A stretch of DNA of 64,000 nt, taken from positions 2,604,001 through 2,668,000 of the forward strand of contig NZ_CP043450.1 of NCBI RefSeq assembly GCF_003286415.2, in the 5' to 3' direction. This DNA is from Mucilaginibacter rubeus. GTDB lineage: Bacteria; Bacteroidota; Bacteroidia; Sphingobacteriales; Sphingobacteriaceae. Below are positions 55,478 to 62,722 of this stretch, piece after piece. Position numbers and translations under genes: made by a program. The first letter of the stretch is position 1. Every line of letters starts with the position of its first letter. The notes under the pieces are model-generated. The model was given only the letters and a program-made list of their open reading frames with translations. It did not search any database and had not been told where the DNA came from.

Positions 55478-56323
55478 ATGCTCCAGGTAAGTGAACTATT
55501 TATCTACCCCATCAAATCCCTTGGCGGTATTTCTGTACAAAGCGCCGTAGTTACCACACGTGGCTTACAGCATGACAGGCGCTGGATGCTGGTTAATGAA
55601 CACGGCCTTTTTATAACCCAGCGAGAGTTTCCGCAAATGGCTTTATTAAAGGCGAGGGTTGAGCCCAATGGTATCGCCGTTGATCATCATTCAAAATCAA
55701 CATTGTTGATCCCCTTTAATTGTGAGCGAAAGCCATTACAGCAATTTGCCGTTTGGGACGATACATGCATGGGCCAGTATGTGAATGATGAATTTGACCA
55801 ATGGTTTAGCGACGCGTTGAATATGAAATGCCGCCTGGTTTATATGCCCGACGACAGCGAGCGTGAAGTTGATCAACGCTATGCTAAACCAGGCATGATC
55901 ACCTCATTTGCTGATGCTTATCCTTTTTTACTGATTGGGCAATCATCATTAGATGATCTTAATACCCGAATGGCACAGCCCCTGCCCATGAACCGTTTCC
56001 GGCCCAATATCGTTTTTACCGGCGGTAATGCTTACAGCGAAGATTTGATGAACCAGATCAATATAGCCAGCATAACTTTTTACGGCGCTAAACTTTGCGC
56101 CCGGTGTGTGCTTACTACGATAGATCAACAAACAGCGATAAAAGCGAAAGAGCCGCTCAAAACGCTTGCTTCCTATCGCATGAAAAACAATAAGATCATG
56201 TTCGGGCAAAACCTGGTACATGAAAACACCGGGACAATCACCGTTGGTGATGAACTTAAAGTATTGAGCACTCACCAGGATGAGCGCTTTATTATTCCTC
56301 AAAAACCAAGCTTAACTGCATGA
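55478..56323 (+). CDS. MOSC-domain protein (YcbX/mARC-like)
   Basis: About 281 residues. An N-terminal beta-barrel (LFIYPIKSLGGISVQSAVVTTRGLQHDRRWMLVNEHG) precedes a C-terminal MOSC domain (NRFRPNIVFTGGNAYSED; FYGAKLCARCVLTTID). This is the layout of YcbX and the mitochondrial amidoxime-reducing component, molybdenum-cofactor enzymes that reduce N-hydroxylated compounds. The Cys in CARC is a candidate Moco ligand. The start is the ATG at 55478; an upstream TTG frame has no family similarity. It overlaps the SelW-like gene by 4 bases. Confidence 0.85.
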   Translation: MLQVSELFIYPIKSLGGISVQSAVVTTRGLQHDRRWMLVNEHGLFITQREFPQMALLKARVEPNGIAVDHHSKSTLLIPFNCERKPLQQFAVWDDTCMGQYVNDEFDQWFSDALNMKCRLVYMPDDSEREVDQRYAKPGMITSFADAYPFLLIGQSSLDDLNTRMAQPLPMNRFRPNIVFTGGNAYSEDLMNQINIASITFYGAKLCARCVLTTIDQQTAIKAKEPLKTLASYRMKNNKIMFGQNLVHENTGTITVGDELKVLSTHQDERFIIPQKPSLTA

Positions 56324-56595
56324 AACCAACTATAACTATTGAATACTGCCCCAAATGTAACTGGATGATGCGCGCGGCTTATATGGCGCAGGAGCTGCTT
56401 ACTACTTTTACCGATGATTTAAACGGCGTTACCCTCAAGCCAAGTGAAGTGAGCGGGCGATACACCATAAGCGTTGATGAAGAAACCTTGTTTGACCGCA
56501 AGCGGGACGGCCATTTTCCTGAAATTAAAGAGCTAAAAAAAGCTGTTCGTGACAAGGTAAATCCTGAGAAAAGCCTCGGTCACTCAGATCGTTAG
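56320..56595 (+). CDS. SelW-like Rdx-family protein (Cys form)
   Basis: 91 residues with a thioredoxin-like fold and a CPKC motif at residues 10-13 (ITIEYCPKCNWMMRAAYMAQELL), where some relatives carry selenocysteine. The Rdx/SelT-SelW-SelH family is thought to take part in thiol redox control. DRKRDGHFPEIKELKKAVRD is the conserved C-terminal part. Its start overlaps the MOSC stop (ATGA), so the two are translationally coupled. Confidence 0.88.
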   Translation: MKPTITIEYCPKCNWMMRAAYMAQELLTTFTDDLNGVTLKPSEVSGRYTISVDEETLFDRKRDGHFPEIKELKKAVRDKVNPEKSLGHSDR

Positions 56596-56653
56596 CAATT
56601 GCGATTTTAATAAAATAAAGTCTGTATAAAATATCCTTTCTATATAATCTATA

Positions 56654-56687
56654 ATATTACTCGAAAAAATAGTTAATTTAGTAATAT
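56654..56687. promoter_or_regulatory. 8-bp inverted repeat in the Rrf2 gene promoter
   Basis: ATATTACT (56654-56661) and AGTAATAT (56680-56687) are perfect inverted copies 18 bases apart. They end 8 bases before the -7 box, covering the -33 zone. Binding by the Rrf2 protein itself is the simplest reading. Confidence 0.45.
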
Positions 56688-56694
56688 CTTTATT

Positions 56695-56702
56695 TAACTT
56701 TG
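56695..56702 (+). promoter_or_regulatory. -7 box TAACTTTG of the Rrf2 gene
   Basis: An exact TAnnTTTG match 18 bases before the Rrf2 start codon. No clear -33 TTTG precedes it. Confidence 0.55.
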
Positions 56703-56720
56703 TAAGTTTTATTATAGAAA

Positions 56721-57155
56721 ATGCTTTCGAAAAAAACTAAGTATGCTATAAAAGCATTGGTTGTGCTGGGCAAAAACATGGATCAGCCACCTATGCAAAT
56801 ATCAAAAATCGCCGAGCTTGAGCGAATTCCGAAAAAATTCCTTGAGCAAATCCTGCTTGATCTGCGTAACGCGGGTTTCTTATACAGTAAAAAAGGTGCT
56901 GGTGGCGGCTACAGCCTCAACCGCGATCCGAAAGAAATTTTCCTGGTAAGTATCATGCGTATCACTGATGGCCCTATTGCCATGGTGCCTTGCGCAAGCT
57001 TAAATTTTTACCACAAATGTGATGAGTGCCACCAGGAAAGCACTTGCGGCATAAGGGATGTGTTTGTTGATGTAAGAGATGCCACACTTAAAATATTAAG
57101 CGAAACCAGTATCGCTGATATTATCAAACGCGAAACTACCCTCATCAGCGTTTAA
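56721..57155 (+). CDS. Rrf2-family regulator with four C-terminal cysteines
   Basis: 144 residues. The winged helix is at the N-terminus (KYAIKALVVLGKN; IPKKFLEQILLDLRNAGFL; KKGAGGGYSLNRDP). Four Cys (91, 100, 103, 109) lie in the region where IscR, NsrR and RsrR bind an iron-sulfur cluster, but the spacing is different (C-x8-C-x2-C-x5-C). It may sense a cluster, or sulfur supply like the cysteine regulator CymR. It precedes the sulfur assimilation operon on the same strand and is separated from it by a terminator (57170-57195). Control of that operon is likely but unproven. Confidence 0.9.
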   Translation: MLSKKTKYAIKALVVLGKNMDQPPMQISKIAELERIPKKFLEQILLDLRNAGFLYSKKGAGGGYSLNRDPKEIFLVSIMRITDGPIAMVPCASLNFYHKCDECHQESTCGIRDVFVDVRDATLKILSETSIADIIKRETTLISV

Positions 57156-57169
57156 ATTTCAAATTTCAT

Positions 57170-57195
57170 AAAACTGTCATAACGCAGTTTTTTTT
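57170..57195 (+). terminator. Intrinsic terminator of the Rrf2 gene
   Basis: AAAACTG (57170-57176) pairs with CAGTTTT (57185-57191), and the T run continues to 57195. It lies 14 bases after the stop. It separates the Rrf2 transcript from the sulfur operon. Confidence 0.72.
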
Positions 57196-57227
57196 AATTA
57201 AATGCTACCTTTTCCGTATACTATATA

Positions 57228-57235
57228 TATATTTG
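57228..57235 (+). promoter_or_regulatory. -7 box TATATTTG of the sulfur operon
   Basis: An exact TAnnTTTG match whose G lies 4 bases before the ATG of the leader ORF. RNA starting 5-7 bases further on would begin at or next to that ATG, so the leader peptide may be read from a leaderless mRNA. No good -33 element is visible. Confidence 0.5.
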
Positions 57236-57239
57236 GGAA

Positions 57240-57320
57240 ATGAATCGTGAGAGCATTATTACTACAACCTTTAACCAACAGAACTGTTGCTATATGTGCA
57301 ACAGTAAAGCGAGGTTGTAA
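57240..57320 (+). CDS. Cys-codon leader peptide ORF (26 codons)
   Basis: A complete frame from ATG 57240 to TAA 57318-57320. It encodes a 26-residue peptide starting MNRESIITTTFNQQ, then NCCYMCNSKARL. Three of 26 codons are Cys (57285-57287, 57288-57290, 57297-57299), two of them adjacent, and a Met codon lies between them. A promoter-like box lies just upstream, and a hairpin set plus an intrinsic terminator lie between it and sulfite reductase. Regulatory-residue codons in a short ORF before a terminator are the classic sign of a ribosome-stalling leader. I infer that it senses charged tRNA-Cys; nothing here proves translation. Confidence 0.72.
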   Translation: MNRESIITTTFNQQNCCYMCNSKARL

Positions 57321-57373
57321 AAGTAATATTTAACCATATCTGCCTCTTTCGCCACAGCTAAAGAGGCTTTTTT
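57264..57373 (+). promoter_or_regulatory. Attenuator structure before the sulfite reductase gene
   Basis: Several exclusive pairings are visible. CTGTTG (57284-57289, holding the tandem Cys codons) can pair with CAACAG upstream (57276-57281) or the identical CAACAG downstream (57299-57304); the latter is part of a perfect 8-base hairpin, 57283-57290 with 57298-57305. ACAACCT (57264-57270) can pair with AGGTTGT (57312-57318), extended by ATTACT (57258-57263) with AGTAAT (57322-57327). AAAG-cg-AGG (57306-57314) can instead pair with CCTCTTT (57343-57349), the 5' arm of the terminator. A ribosome held at the Cys codons would free 57306-57318 and favour antitermination; one reaching the stop would cover it. 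This is inferred from base pairing. Confidence 0.62.
57342..57373 (+). terminator. Intrinsic terminator (attenuator) 22 bases before sulfite reductase
   Basis: GCCTCTTT (57342-57349) pairs perfectly with AAAGAGGC (57360-57367) over a 10-base loop, followed by six Ts. It lies after the Cys leader ORF and within the same transcript as the reductase gene. Its only sensible role is regulated termination. Confidence 0.8.
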
Positions 57374-57395
57374 ATAAAAGATTAATACATAAAAT

Positions 57396-59486
57396 ATGCA
57401 GAGCTTCAGAACGGAACTGGAGAACCCGATTGTTGAGAAGGATATTATAGATCTTGAAAAAAAGATCCGTGCTTTTCGTGAAGGTAAAATTCACGATGAA
57501 AAGTTCAGGAGCTTACGTTTGGCGCGCGGTGTATATGGCCAGCGCCAGCCGGGTGTTCAAATGGTACGCATTAAACTTCCATTTGGTAAAGTTAGCTTTA
57601 AGCAATTACTGAAAATAGCCGAGATTTCTGATGAGTTTGGAAGCAGCAACCTGCACCTGACTACCCGTCAGGATATCCAGATCCATTATGTAAGTCTTGA
57701 CCGTACGCCGCAACTTTGGGCTAAGCTTGAACAGGATGATATCACCCTGCGTGAAGCCTGCGGTAATACCGTACGTAATGTTACCGCCTCTCCTACTGCC
57801 GGTATCGACCCTAAAGAGCCTTTTGACGTTTCTCCATACGCTTACGCAACATTTGATTATTTTCTGCGTAACCCGATATGCCAGGAAATGGGCCGTAAAT
57901 TCAAGATCTCGTTTTCATCAAGCGATGAGGATACCGCCTTTTCTTATATTCATGATATTGGCGCTATCCCTAAAATAAACGCTGACGGCGAGCGTGGTTT
58001 TAAAATCCTGCTTGGTGGTGGTTTAGGCGCGCAGCCTTTATTGGCAAACATTGTAGAAGAATTTTTGCCCGAAGATCAGCTGATCCCTTATATCGAATCG
58101 GTAATCCGTGTGTTTGACCGTTACGGCGAACGAAACAACCGTAACAAGGCCCGCATGAAATACCTTATCCAAAAATTAGGCTTGGATGAAGTATTGCGTT
58201 TAACCAAAATTGAACGTACCGCAAATAAGGTAAAATCATACCCTATTAATCGCGATGCGGTTGATGTTCCGGCTTTGCCACCAACCGATAGCTACCCTGA
58301 AGTAACCATCAGCAACCCGCTTCGTTACGAGCAATGGCTGGCAACCAACGTTTTTGAACAAAAGCAACAAGGCTTTTACGGCGTATATATAAAAGTACCT
58401 GTAGGCGATATCTCTTCTGATACTGCACGTGCACTGGTTAAAACTTTAGAGCCGTTGGTTGGCAACGAGATTCGTATTACCCAAAATCAAGGCTTGCTAT
58501 TAAAATACGTTCAAAAAGAAGCTTTGCCTGCGCTTTACGAAGGCTTGGCTAAGCTTGAACTGGCAGCACCGGGCTTTGATAGTTTGGCTGATGTTACTAC
58601 TTGCCCGGGTACAGATACCTGTAACCTTGGTATCTCGAATAGCATGACCATGGCTCGTGTATTGGAAGACTTGATCTATAACGAGTACGAAGATTTTATT
58701 TATAACCGCGAAATCAAGATCAAAATAAGCGGCTGTATGAACTCATGCGGTCAGCATGGTTTAGCTCACATTGGTTTCCACGGCAGTTCGCTTAAAGCGG
58801 GCACCAAAGTATTGCCATCTGTACAGGTGATGTTAGGCGGCGGTACCGTTGGCGACGGTGTTGGCCGTGCTGCAGAAAGGGTTATCAAAGTACCTACCAA
58901 ACGCGCTACAGATGTATTAAGGTATTTATTAAACGATTATAAAGAGTTTTCGCCTGAGGGTGAAACTTACCATGAATATTACGACAGGCAGGGTAAAGAT
59001 TATTTTTACCGCTTGTTGAAACCACTTGCAGATTTGACCACCCTTACCGACGACGAATACATTGACTGGGGCCACCAGGAAACATTTGTTACCGCTATAG
59101 GTGTTGGTGAGTGTGCCGGTGTGATCATAGATCTGGTTGCTACCCTATTGTTTGAATCAGAAGAAAAACTGGGCTGGGCCAATGACGCTTATGCAGATGG
59201 CCGTTGGGCTGATGCTATTTACCACGCTTATAACGTATTTGTAAGTTCGGCAAAAGCTTTGTTACTTGATAAAGGTATTAACAGCAGCACTCAAGCCGGC
59301 GTTATCCGTGAGTTTGATGCTCAATACGTTGAAAAAGGTGAATTTGAGTTGGATGGTACTTTTAACGACCTGGTTTTACAGATCAATCAAAATGAACCGT
59401 CACAAGAGTTTGCGACAGCCTACATGGCTCAGGCAACCGAATTTTTAAGCAGAAGCAAGGATAAGAGAGAGGCGCTTGTACAATAA
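57396..59486 (+). CDS. Ferredoxin-type sulfite reductase with C-terminal helical domain
   Basis: 696 residues. Two ferrodoxin-like/NiR-SiR repeats are present. The siroheme-[4Fe-4S] ligands are Cys403, Cys409 (TTCPGTDTCNLG), Cys447 and Cys451 (SGCMNSCGQHG). NLHLTTRQDIQIHYV and GNTVRNVTASPTAGID are substrate and siroheme-loop segments. It reduces sulfite to sulfide (nitrite is an alternative, but APS reductase in the same operon favours sulfite). The usual reductase ends near residue 550; here about 140 more residues, helical and HEPN-like (TFVTAIGVGECAGVIIDLVATLLF; YADGRWADAIYHAYNVFVSSAKALLL), are attached. No NADPH flavoprotein subunit is nearby, which points to ferredoxin as donor. Confidence 0.93.
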   Translation: MQSFRTELENPIVEKDIIDLEKKIRAFREGKIHDEKFRSLRLARGVYGQRQPGVQMVRIKLPFGKVSFKQLLKIAEISDEFGSSNLHLTTRQDIQIHYVSLDRTPQLWAKLEQDDITLREACGNTVRNVTASPTAGIDPKEPFDVSPYAYATFDYFLRNPICQEMGRKFKISFSSSDEDTAFSYIHDIGAIPKINADGERGFKILLGGGLGAQPLLANIVEEFLPEDQLIPYIESVIRVFDRYGERNNRNKARMKYLIQKLGLDEVLRLTKIERTANKVKSYPINRDAVDVPALPPTDSYPEVTISNPLRYEQWLATNVFEQKQQGFYGVYIKVPVGDISSDTARALVKTLEPLVGNEIRITQNQGLLLKYVQKEALPALYEGLAKLELAAPGFDSLADVTTCPGTDTCNLGISNSMTMARVLEDLIYNEYEDFIYNREIKIKISGCMNSCGQHGLAHIGFHGSSLKAGTKVLPSVQVMLGGGTVGDGVGRAAERVIKVPTKRATDVLRYLLNDYKEFSPEGETYHEYYDRQGKDYFYRLLKPLADLTTLTDDEYIDWGHQETFVTAIGVGECAGVIIDLVATLLFESEEKLGWANDAYADGRWADAIYHAYNVFVSSAKALLLDKGINSSTQAGVIREFDAQYVEKGEFELDGTFNDLVLQINQNEPSQEFATAYMAQATEFLSRSKDKREALVQ

Positions 59487-60271
59487 TGACCGATACTAAT
59501 AAAACTATAAAAGAACCGCGCATTACACTTGTGGGCGCTGGCCCCGGTGATGCCGATCTGATAACGCTTAAAGCCATCAAAGCTTTAAAAACAGCAGATG
59601 TTGTTTTGTACGATGCTTTGGTTAACGAAGATTTATTGGAATACGCTCCCGAAAATTCAACTAAAGTTTATGTAGGTAAACGTTCCGGCGATCATGCTTT
59701 TTCGCAGGAAGCCATTAATAACCTGATGGTTGATTATGCCAAAAACTACGGACACGTGGTCAGGTTAAAAGGCGGCGATCCCTTTGTATTTGGTCGCGGT
59801 TACGAGGAGCTGCTTATTGCAGCTGAGCACAGTATACCTGCCTCGGTTATTCCGGGCATTTCAAGTTCTGTAGCTGTGCCCGAATTGCAGCAAATCCCTG
59901 TTACACACCGTGGCCTGAGTGAAAGCTTCTGGGTTGTTACAGGCACCACTGCAAATGGCAAAATCTCGAACGATCTTATAGACGCTTCACGTTCAAATGC
60001 TACTGTTGTAGTTTTGATGGGCATCCATAAACTGGCCGAGATTACTGAAATATTTAAGTTACAAGGCAAGAACAAACTGCCGGTTGCCGTTATTCAAAAC
60101 GGATCGACAGCAGAAGAAAAAATAGCTGTTGCTACGGTTGATACCATTGTTAGTGCCGTTGAAGAAAATAAGATCTCCTCACCTGCACTTATTGTATTTG
60201 GCGAGGTTGTATCGCTCCATCCAAAATTCCAATTGATAAAAGAGGTTTATGACGTTGTTGCCAGGGGATAA
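59486..60271 (+). CDS. cobA: Uroporphyrinogen-III C-methyltransferase (SUMT)
   Basis: 261 residues. SUMT/tetrapyrrole methylase motifs: TLVGAGPGDADLITLKAIKALKTADVVLYDALV, VRLKGGDPFVFGRGYEEL, and PVTHRGLSESFWVVTGT. It makes precorrin-2 from uroporphyrinogen III with two SAM, the first step to siroheme, the cofactor of the upstream sulfite reductase. The start codon overlaps the reductase stop by one base, so the two are translationally coupled. In CysG of E. coli this activity is fused to the dehydrogenase/ferrochelatase; here the latter is in the next gene. Confidence 0.95.
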   Translation: MTDTNKTIKEPRITLVGAGPGDADLITLKAIKALKTADVVLYDALVNEDLLEYAPENSTKVYVGKRSGDHAFSQEAINNLMVDYAKNYGHVVRLKGGDPFVFGRGYEELLIAAEHSIPASVIPGISSSVAVPELQQIPVTHRGLSESFWVVTGTTANGKISNDLIDASRSNATVVVLMGIHKLAEITEIFKLQGKNKLPVAVIQNGSTAEEKIAVATVDTIVSAVEENKISSPALIVFGEVVSLHPKFQLIKEVYDVVARG

Positions 60272-61757
60272 AAGTTTTACCAACATTCAGGACGATAAAC
60301 AGGAAGGCAACCAGCTTTTTCCTGTTTTTTTGAAACTGAATGACCTGCATACCGTGCTTATTGGCGGCGGCAATGTTGGCTTGGAAAAACTTACCGCGGT
60401 ACTCAACAACAGTAATCAGGCTCGCGTAACAGTAATCTCGCGTGAGTTTTTGCCCGAGATCCACAATCTTGCATCTCAATATACAGGCATTCGTGTTATT
60501 CAAAAATCATTTACGGATGATGACCTGAATGATGCCGACATTGTTATTGCCGCAACTAACGACAGCGAGCTTAATAACTATATCCGCACTGCCGCTCACG
60601 ACAGGAAACTGCTGATCAATGTAGCCGACAAACCTGCATTATGCGATTTTTACTTAGGATCGATAGTGCAAAAGGGCGACCTGAAGCTGGCCATATCTAC
60701 CAACGGAAAATCACCTACTGTGGCAAAACGACTAAAAGAAGTATTAAATGAAAGCCTGCCTGCCGAGCTTGATATCACTTTGCAGCAAATGAGCGAACTA
60801 AGAAATACCCTTGAAGGTGATTTTGCCGACAAGGTAAAAAAACTAAACAGCGTAACATCTGTATTGGTTGAGCCCAAAGCGCCCAACCGGAAAAATTTCA
60901 TCTGGCTAATCTGGTCTACTATCATTTTATCCTTAGCCATCGGTATAACCGCGCTGTATCTTAAAGAGCCTAACTTTAAAAACTTTGTAACCGGTATTGA
61001 CCCTATCTTTTATTACTTTTTAGGAGCAGGATTTGTATTTGCCATGATTGACGGGGCCATAGGCATGTCATACGGAGTAACATCAACCACGTTTTCGTTA
61101 ACTATGGGTATCCCGCCGGCTTCGGCCAGTATGGGGGTACACCTTTCAGAAATTATGAGCTGCGGCATAGCCGGCTGGATGCATTACCGCATGGGTAATA
61201 TCAACTGGAAGTTATTTAAACTATTGGTTGTTCCTGGTATTATAGGCGCTGTTACTGGTGCTTATCTCCTATCTTCGCTTGAGCACTACGCAATGTATAC
61301 AAAACCTGTTGTATCAATTTATACATTGATATTAGGCATAGTGATATTCAGGAAAGCGTTCAATACGCAAAAGAAAAAATCTGCTGATAAAGTAAAACGC
61401 ATTTCACTGCTTGGTTTAGGCGGTGGCTTTATTGATGCTGTTGGCGGTGGCGGTTGGGGTTCAATTGTGTTATCTACGTTGATAGCAGGTGGCCGTAGTC
61501 CCCGGTTTTCGTTAGGTACCGTTAAGCTTTCACGCTTTTTTGTGGCCATAATGGGTTCAATAACCTTTATTGCCATGGTAAGCAGCGATCATTGGCAGGC
61601 TGTAGCCGGACTAATTTTAGGCAGCGCCCTTGCTTCACCAATCGCGGCTAAGATTTCCAACAAGATATCAGCAAAAACCATTATGGTAGCCGTATCGGTT
61701 ATTGTAATCCTGATCAGCGTCCGTTCTATCCTTAAATTCTTTGTTAAGATACCATGA
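60249..61757 (+). CDS. Siroheme synthase N-domain fused to TSUP (TauE/SafE) permease
   Basis: 502 residues with two unrelated parts. Residues about 22-205 are a CysG N-terminal domain: NQLFPVFLKL, NAD loop VLIGGGNVGLEKL, IVIAATNDSELN, and the ferrochelatase part DFYLGSIVQKGDLKLAISTNGKSPTVAKRLKE. It converts precorrin-2 to siroheme. Residues about 217-500 have seven to eight helices of the TSUP family (FVFAMIDGAIGMSYGVTSTTFSLTMG; GGGFIDAVGGGGWGSIVLSTL), which move sulfur oxyanions or sulfur compounds. The frame is continuous, and the ATG (60249) overlaps SUMT by 23 bases. The permease may import sulfate or sulfite for the pathway; direction and substrate are inferred. Confidence 0.9.
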   Translation: MTLLPGDKSFTNIQDDKQEGNQLFPVFLKLNDLHTVLIGGGNVGLEKLTAVLNNSNQARVTVISREFLPEIHNLASQYTGIRVIQKSFTDDDLNDADIVIAATNDSELNNYIRTAAHDRKLLINVADKPALCDFYLGSIVQKGDLKLAISTNGKSPTVAKRLKEVLNESLPAELDITLQQMSELRNTLEGDFADKVKKLNSVTSVLVEPKAPNRKNFIWLIWSTIILSLAIGITALYLKEPNFKNFVTGIDPIFYYFLGAGFVFAMIDGAIGMSYGVTSTTFSLTMGIPPASASMGVHLSEIMSCGIAGWMHYRMGNINWKLFKLLVVPGIIGAVTGAYLLSSLEHYAMYTKPVVSIYTLILGIVIFRKAFNTQKKKSADKVKRISLLGLGGGFIDAVGGGGWGSIVLSTLIAGGRSPRFSLGTVKLSRFFVAIMGSITFIAMVSSDHWQAVAGLILGSALASPIAAKISNKISAKTIMVAVSVIVILISVRSILKFFVKIP

Positions 61758-62464
61758 GTTCCGCTTTAGAAAATATACAGCAACATATCCAAGGTCTTGG
61801 CCCTGTTGAAGCGCTCACCAAACTGGCTGAGCTTTTTCCGGGTGAAGTGATCTTTTCTACCAGCTTTGGCTGGGAAGACCAGGTGATCAGTCACATGATT
61901 TTCAGCAATAACCTGCCTATAAAAGTATTTACACTGGAGACTGGCAGGCTTTTCCGTGAAACGTATTCAGTTTGGGCAGCTACAATGAACAGGTATCAAA
62001 AACCTATTCATGCCTACTACCCAAATAATGAGTTGCTGGAAGAAATGGTAAGCAAAAAAGGCCCCAACAGCTTTTACGAGTCGGTAGAGAACCGTAAGGA
62101 GTGCTGTGGGATTCGTAAAATAGAGCCTTTGAAAAGGGCTTTGAAAGGAAATAAAATCTGGATAACCGGCATCCGTGCCGAGCAATCTGTTAACCGACAT
62201 GATATGCATGACCTGGAATGGGACGAGCAAAATCAATTGGTAAAGTTCCATCCTATTTTTAGCTGGACGCTTGATGAAGTGAAAGCTTACGTTAAACAAT
62301 ACAATATCCCGTACAATTCATTGCATGATAAAGGTTTCCCGAGTATTGGCTGTATGCCATGTACCCGTGCAGTAGCCGAAGGCGAAGATTTTCGCGCCGG
62401 TCGCTGGTGGTGGGAAGATCAATCTAAAAAAGAATGCGGGTTGCATGAGGTAGCAAAACCTTGA
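61754..62464 (+). CDS. cysH: APS reductase (CysH family, iron-sulfur type)
   Basis: 236 residues. The adenylyl-binding core (STSFGWEDQVISHM; TLETGRLFRETY) is followed by the four Cys that bind a [4Fe-4S] cluster in APS-type enzymes, Cys117-Cys118 (ENRKECCGIRK) and Cys200/Cys203 (GCMPCTR), and the catalytic Cys228 in the C-terminal ECGLH. Such enzymes reduce adenylyl sulfate to sulfite with thioredoxin, which feeds the sulfite reductase. The start overlaps the permease fusion stop (ATGA). Sulfate adenylyltransferase genes are not in the window. Confidence 0.95.
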   Translation: MSSALENIQQHIQGLGPVEALTKLAELFPGEVIFSTSFGWEDQVISHMIFSNNLPIKVFTLETGRLFRETYSVWAATMNRYQKPIHAYYPNNELLEEMVSKKGPNSFYESVENRKECCGIRKIEPLKRALKGNKIWITGIRAEQSVNRHDMHDLEWDEQNQLVKFHPIFSWTLDEVKAYVKQYNIPYNSLHDKGFPSIGCMPCTRAVAEGEDFRAGRWWWEDQSKKECGLHEVAKP

Positions 62465-62614
62465 TGAATAGGATTTGAGGATTGCCCGATTTTGCAAATC
62501 GATACTATCGCGAAAATCCCGAATCCTAAATAACGTTTCCAGAACAAAGACGCTTTTTTTTATACGTAGGTCAACTTGGTCGAAAGATCGGTTGGCCTTT
62601 TTTATTTTTAAACA

Positions 62615-62709
62615 CGTCATTGCGAGGAACGAAGCAATCCCCGAGTAGTAGAGGAGCTTTGCAAATTCGCTTTGTAAAGTTTGGGATTGCTTCGTTCCTC
62701 GCAATGACG
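62615..62709. repeat. Large palindromic repeat (27-bp arms), REP/MITE-like
   Basis: The arms 62615-62641 and 62683-62709 are perfect 27-base inverted copies, beginning CGTCATTGCGAGGAACG and ending in the reverse complement. An inner hairpin (CTTTGCAAA with TTTGTAAAG, one mismatch) fills the centre. Sequences starting CGTCATTGCGAGGAACGAAG recur as intergenic repeats in many unrelated bacterial genomes. It has no coding content, and it differs from a terminator in lacking a T run and having very long arms. Likely a dispersed palindromic element mobilised in trans. Confidence 0.8.
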
Positions 62710-62722
62710 CGCATAGCAAAAA

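Noticed and set aside
57180..57395. SAM or cobalamin riboswitch before the sulfite reductase gene
   Set aside because: No conserved core of these aptamers is visible. The leader ORF with Cys codons and exclusive hairpins explains the region better.
62615..62709. Large hairpin taken as a transcription terminator
   Set aside because: The arms are 27 bases with a complex centre and no T run; a normal terminator (62723-62762) stands beside it.
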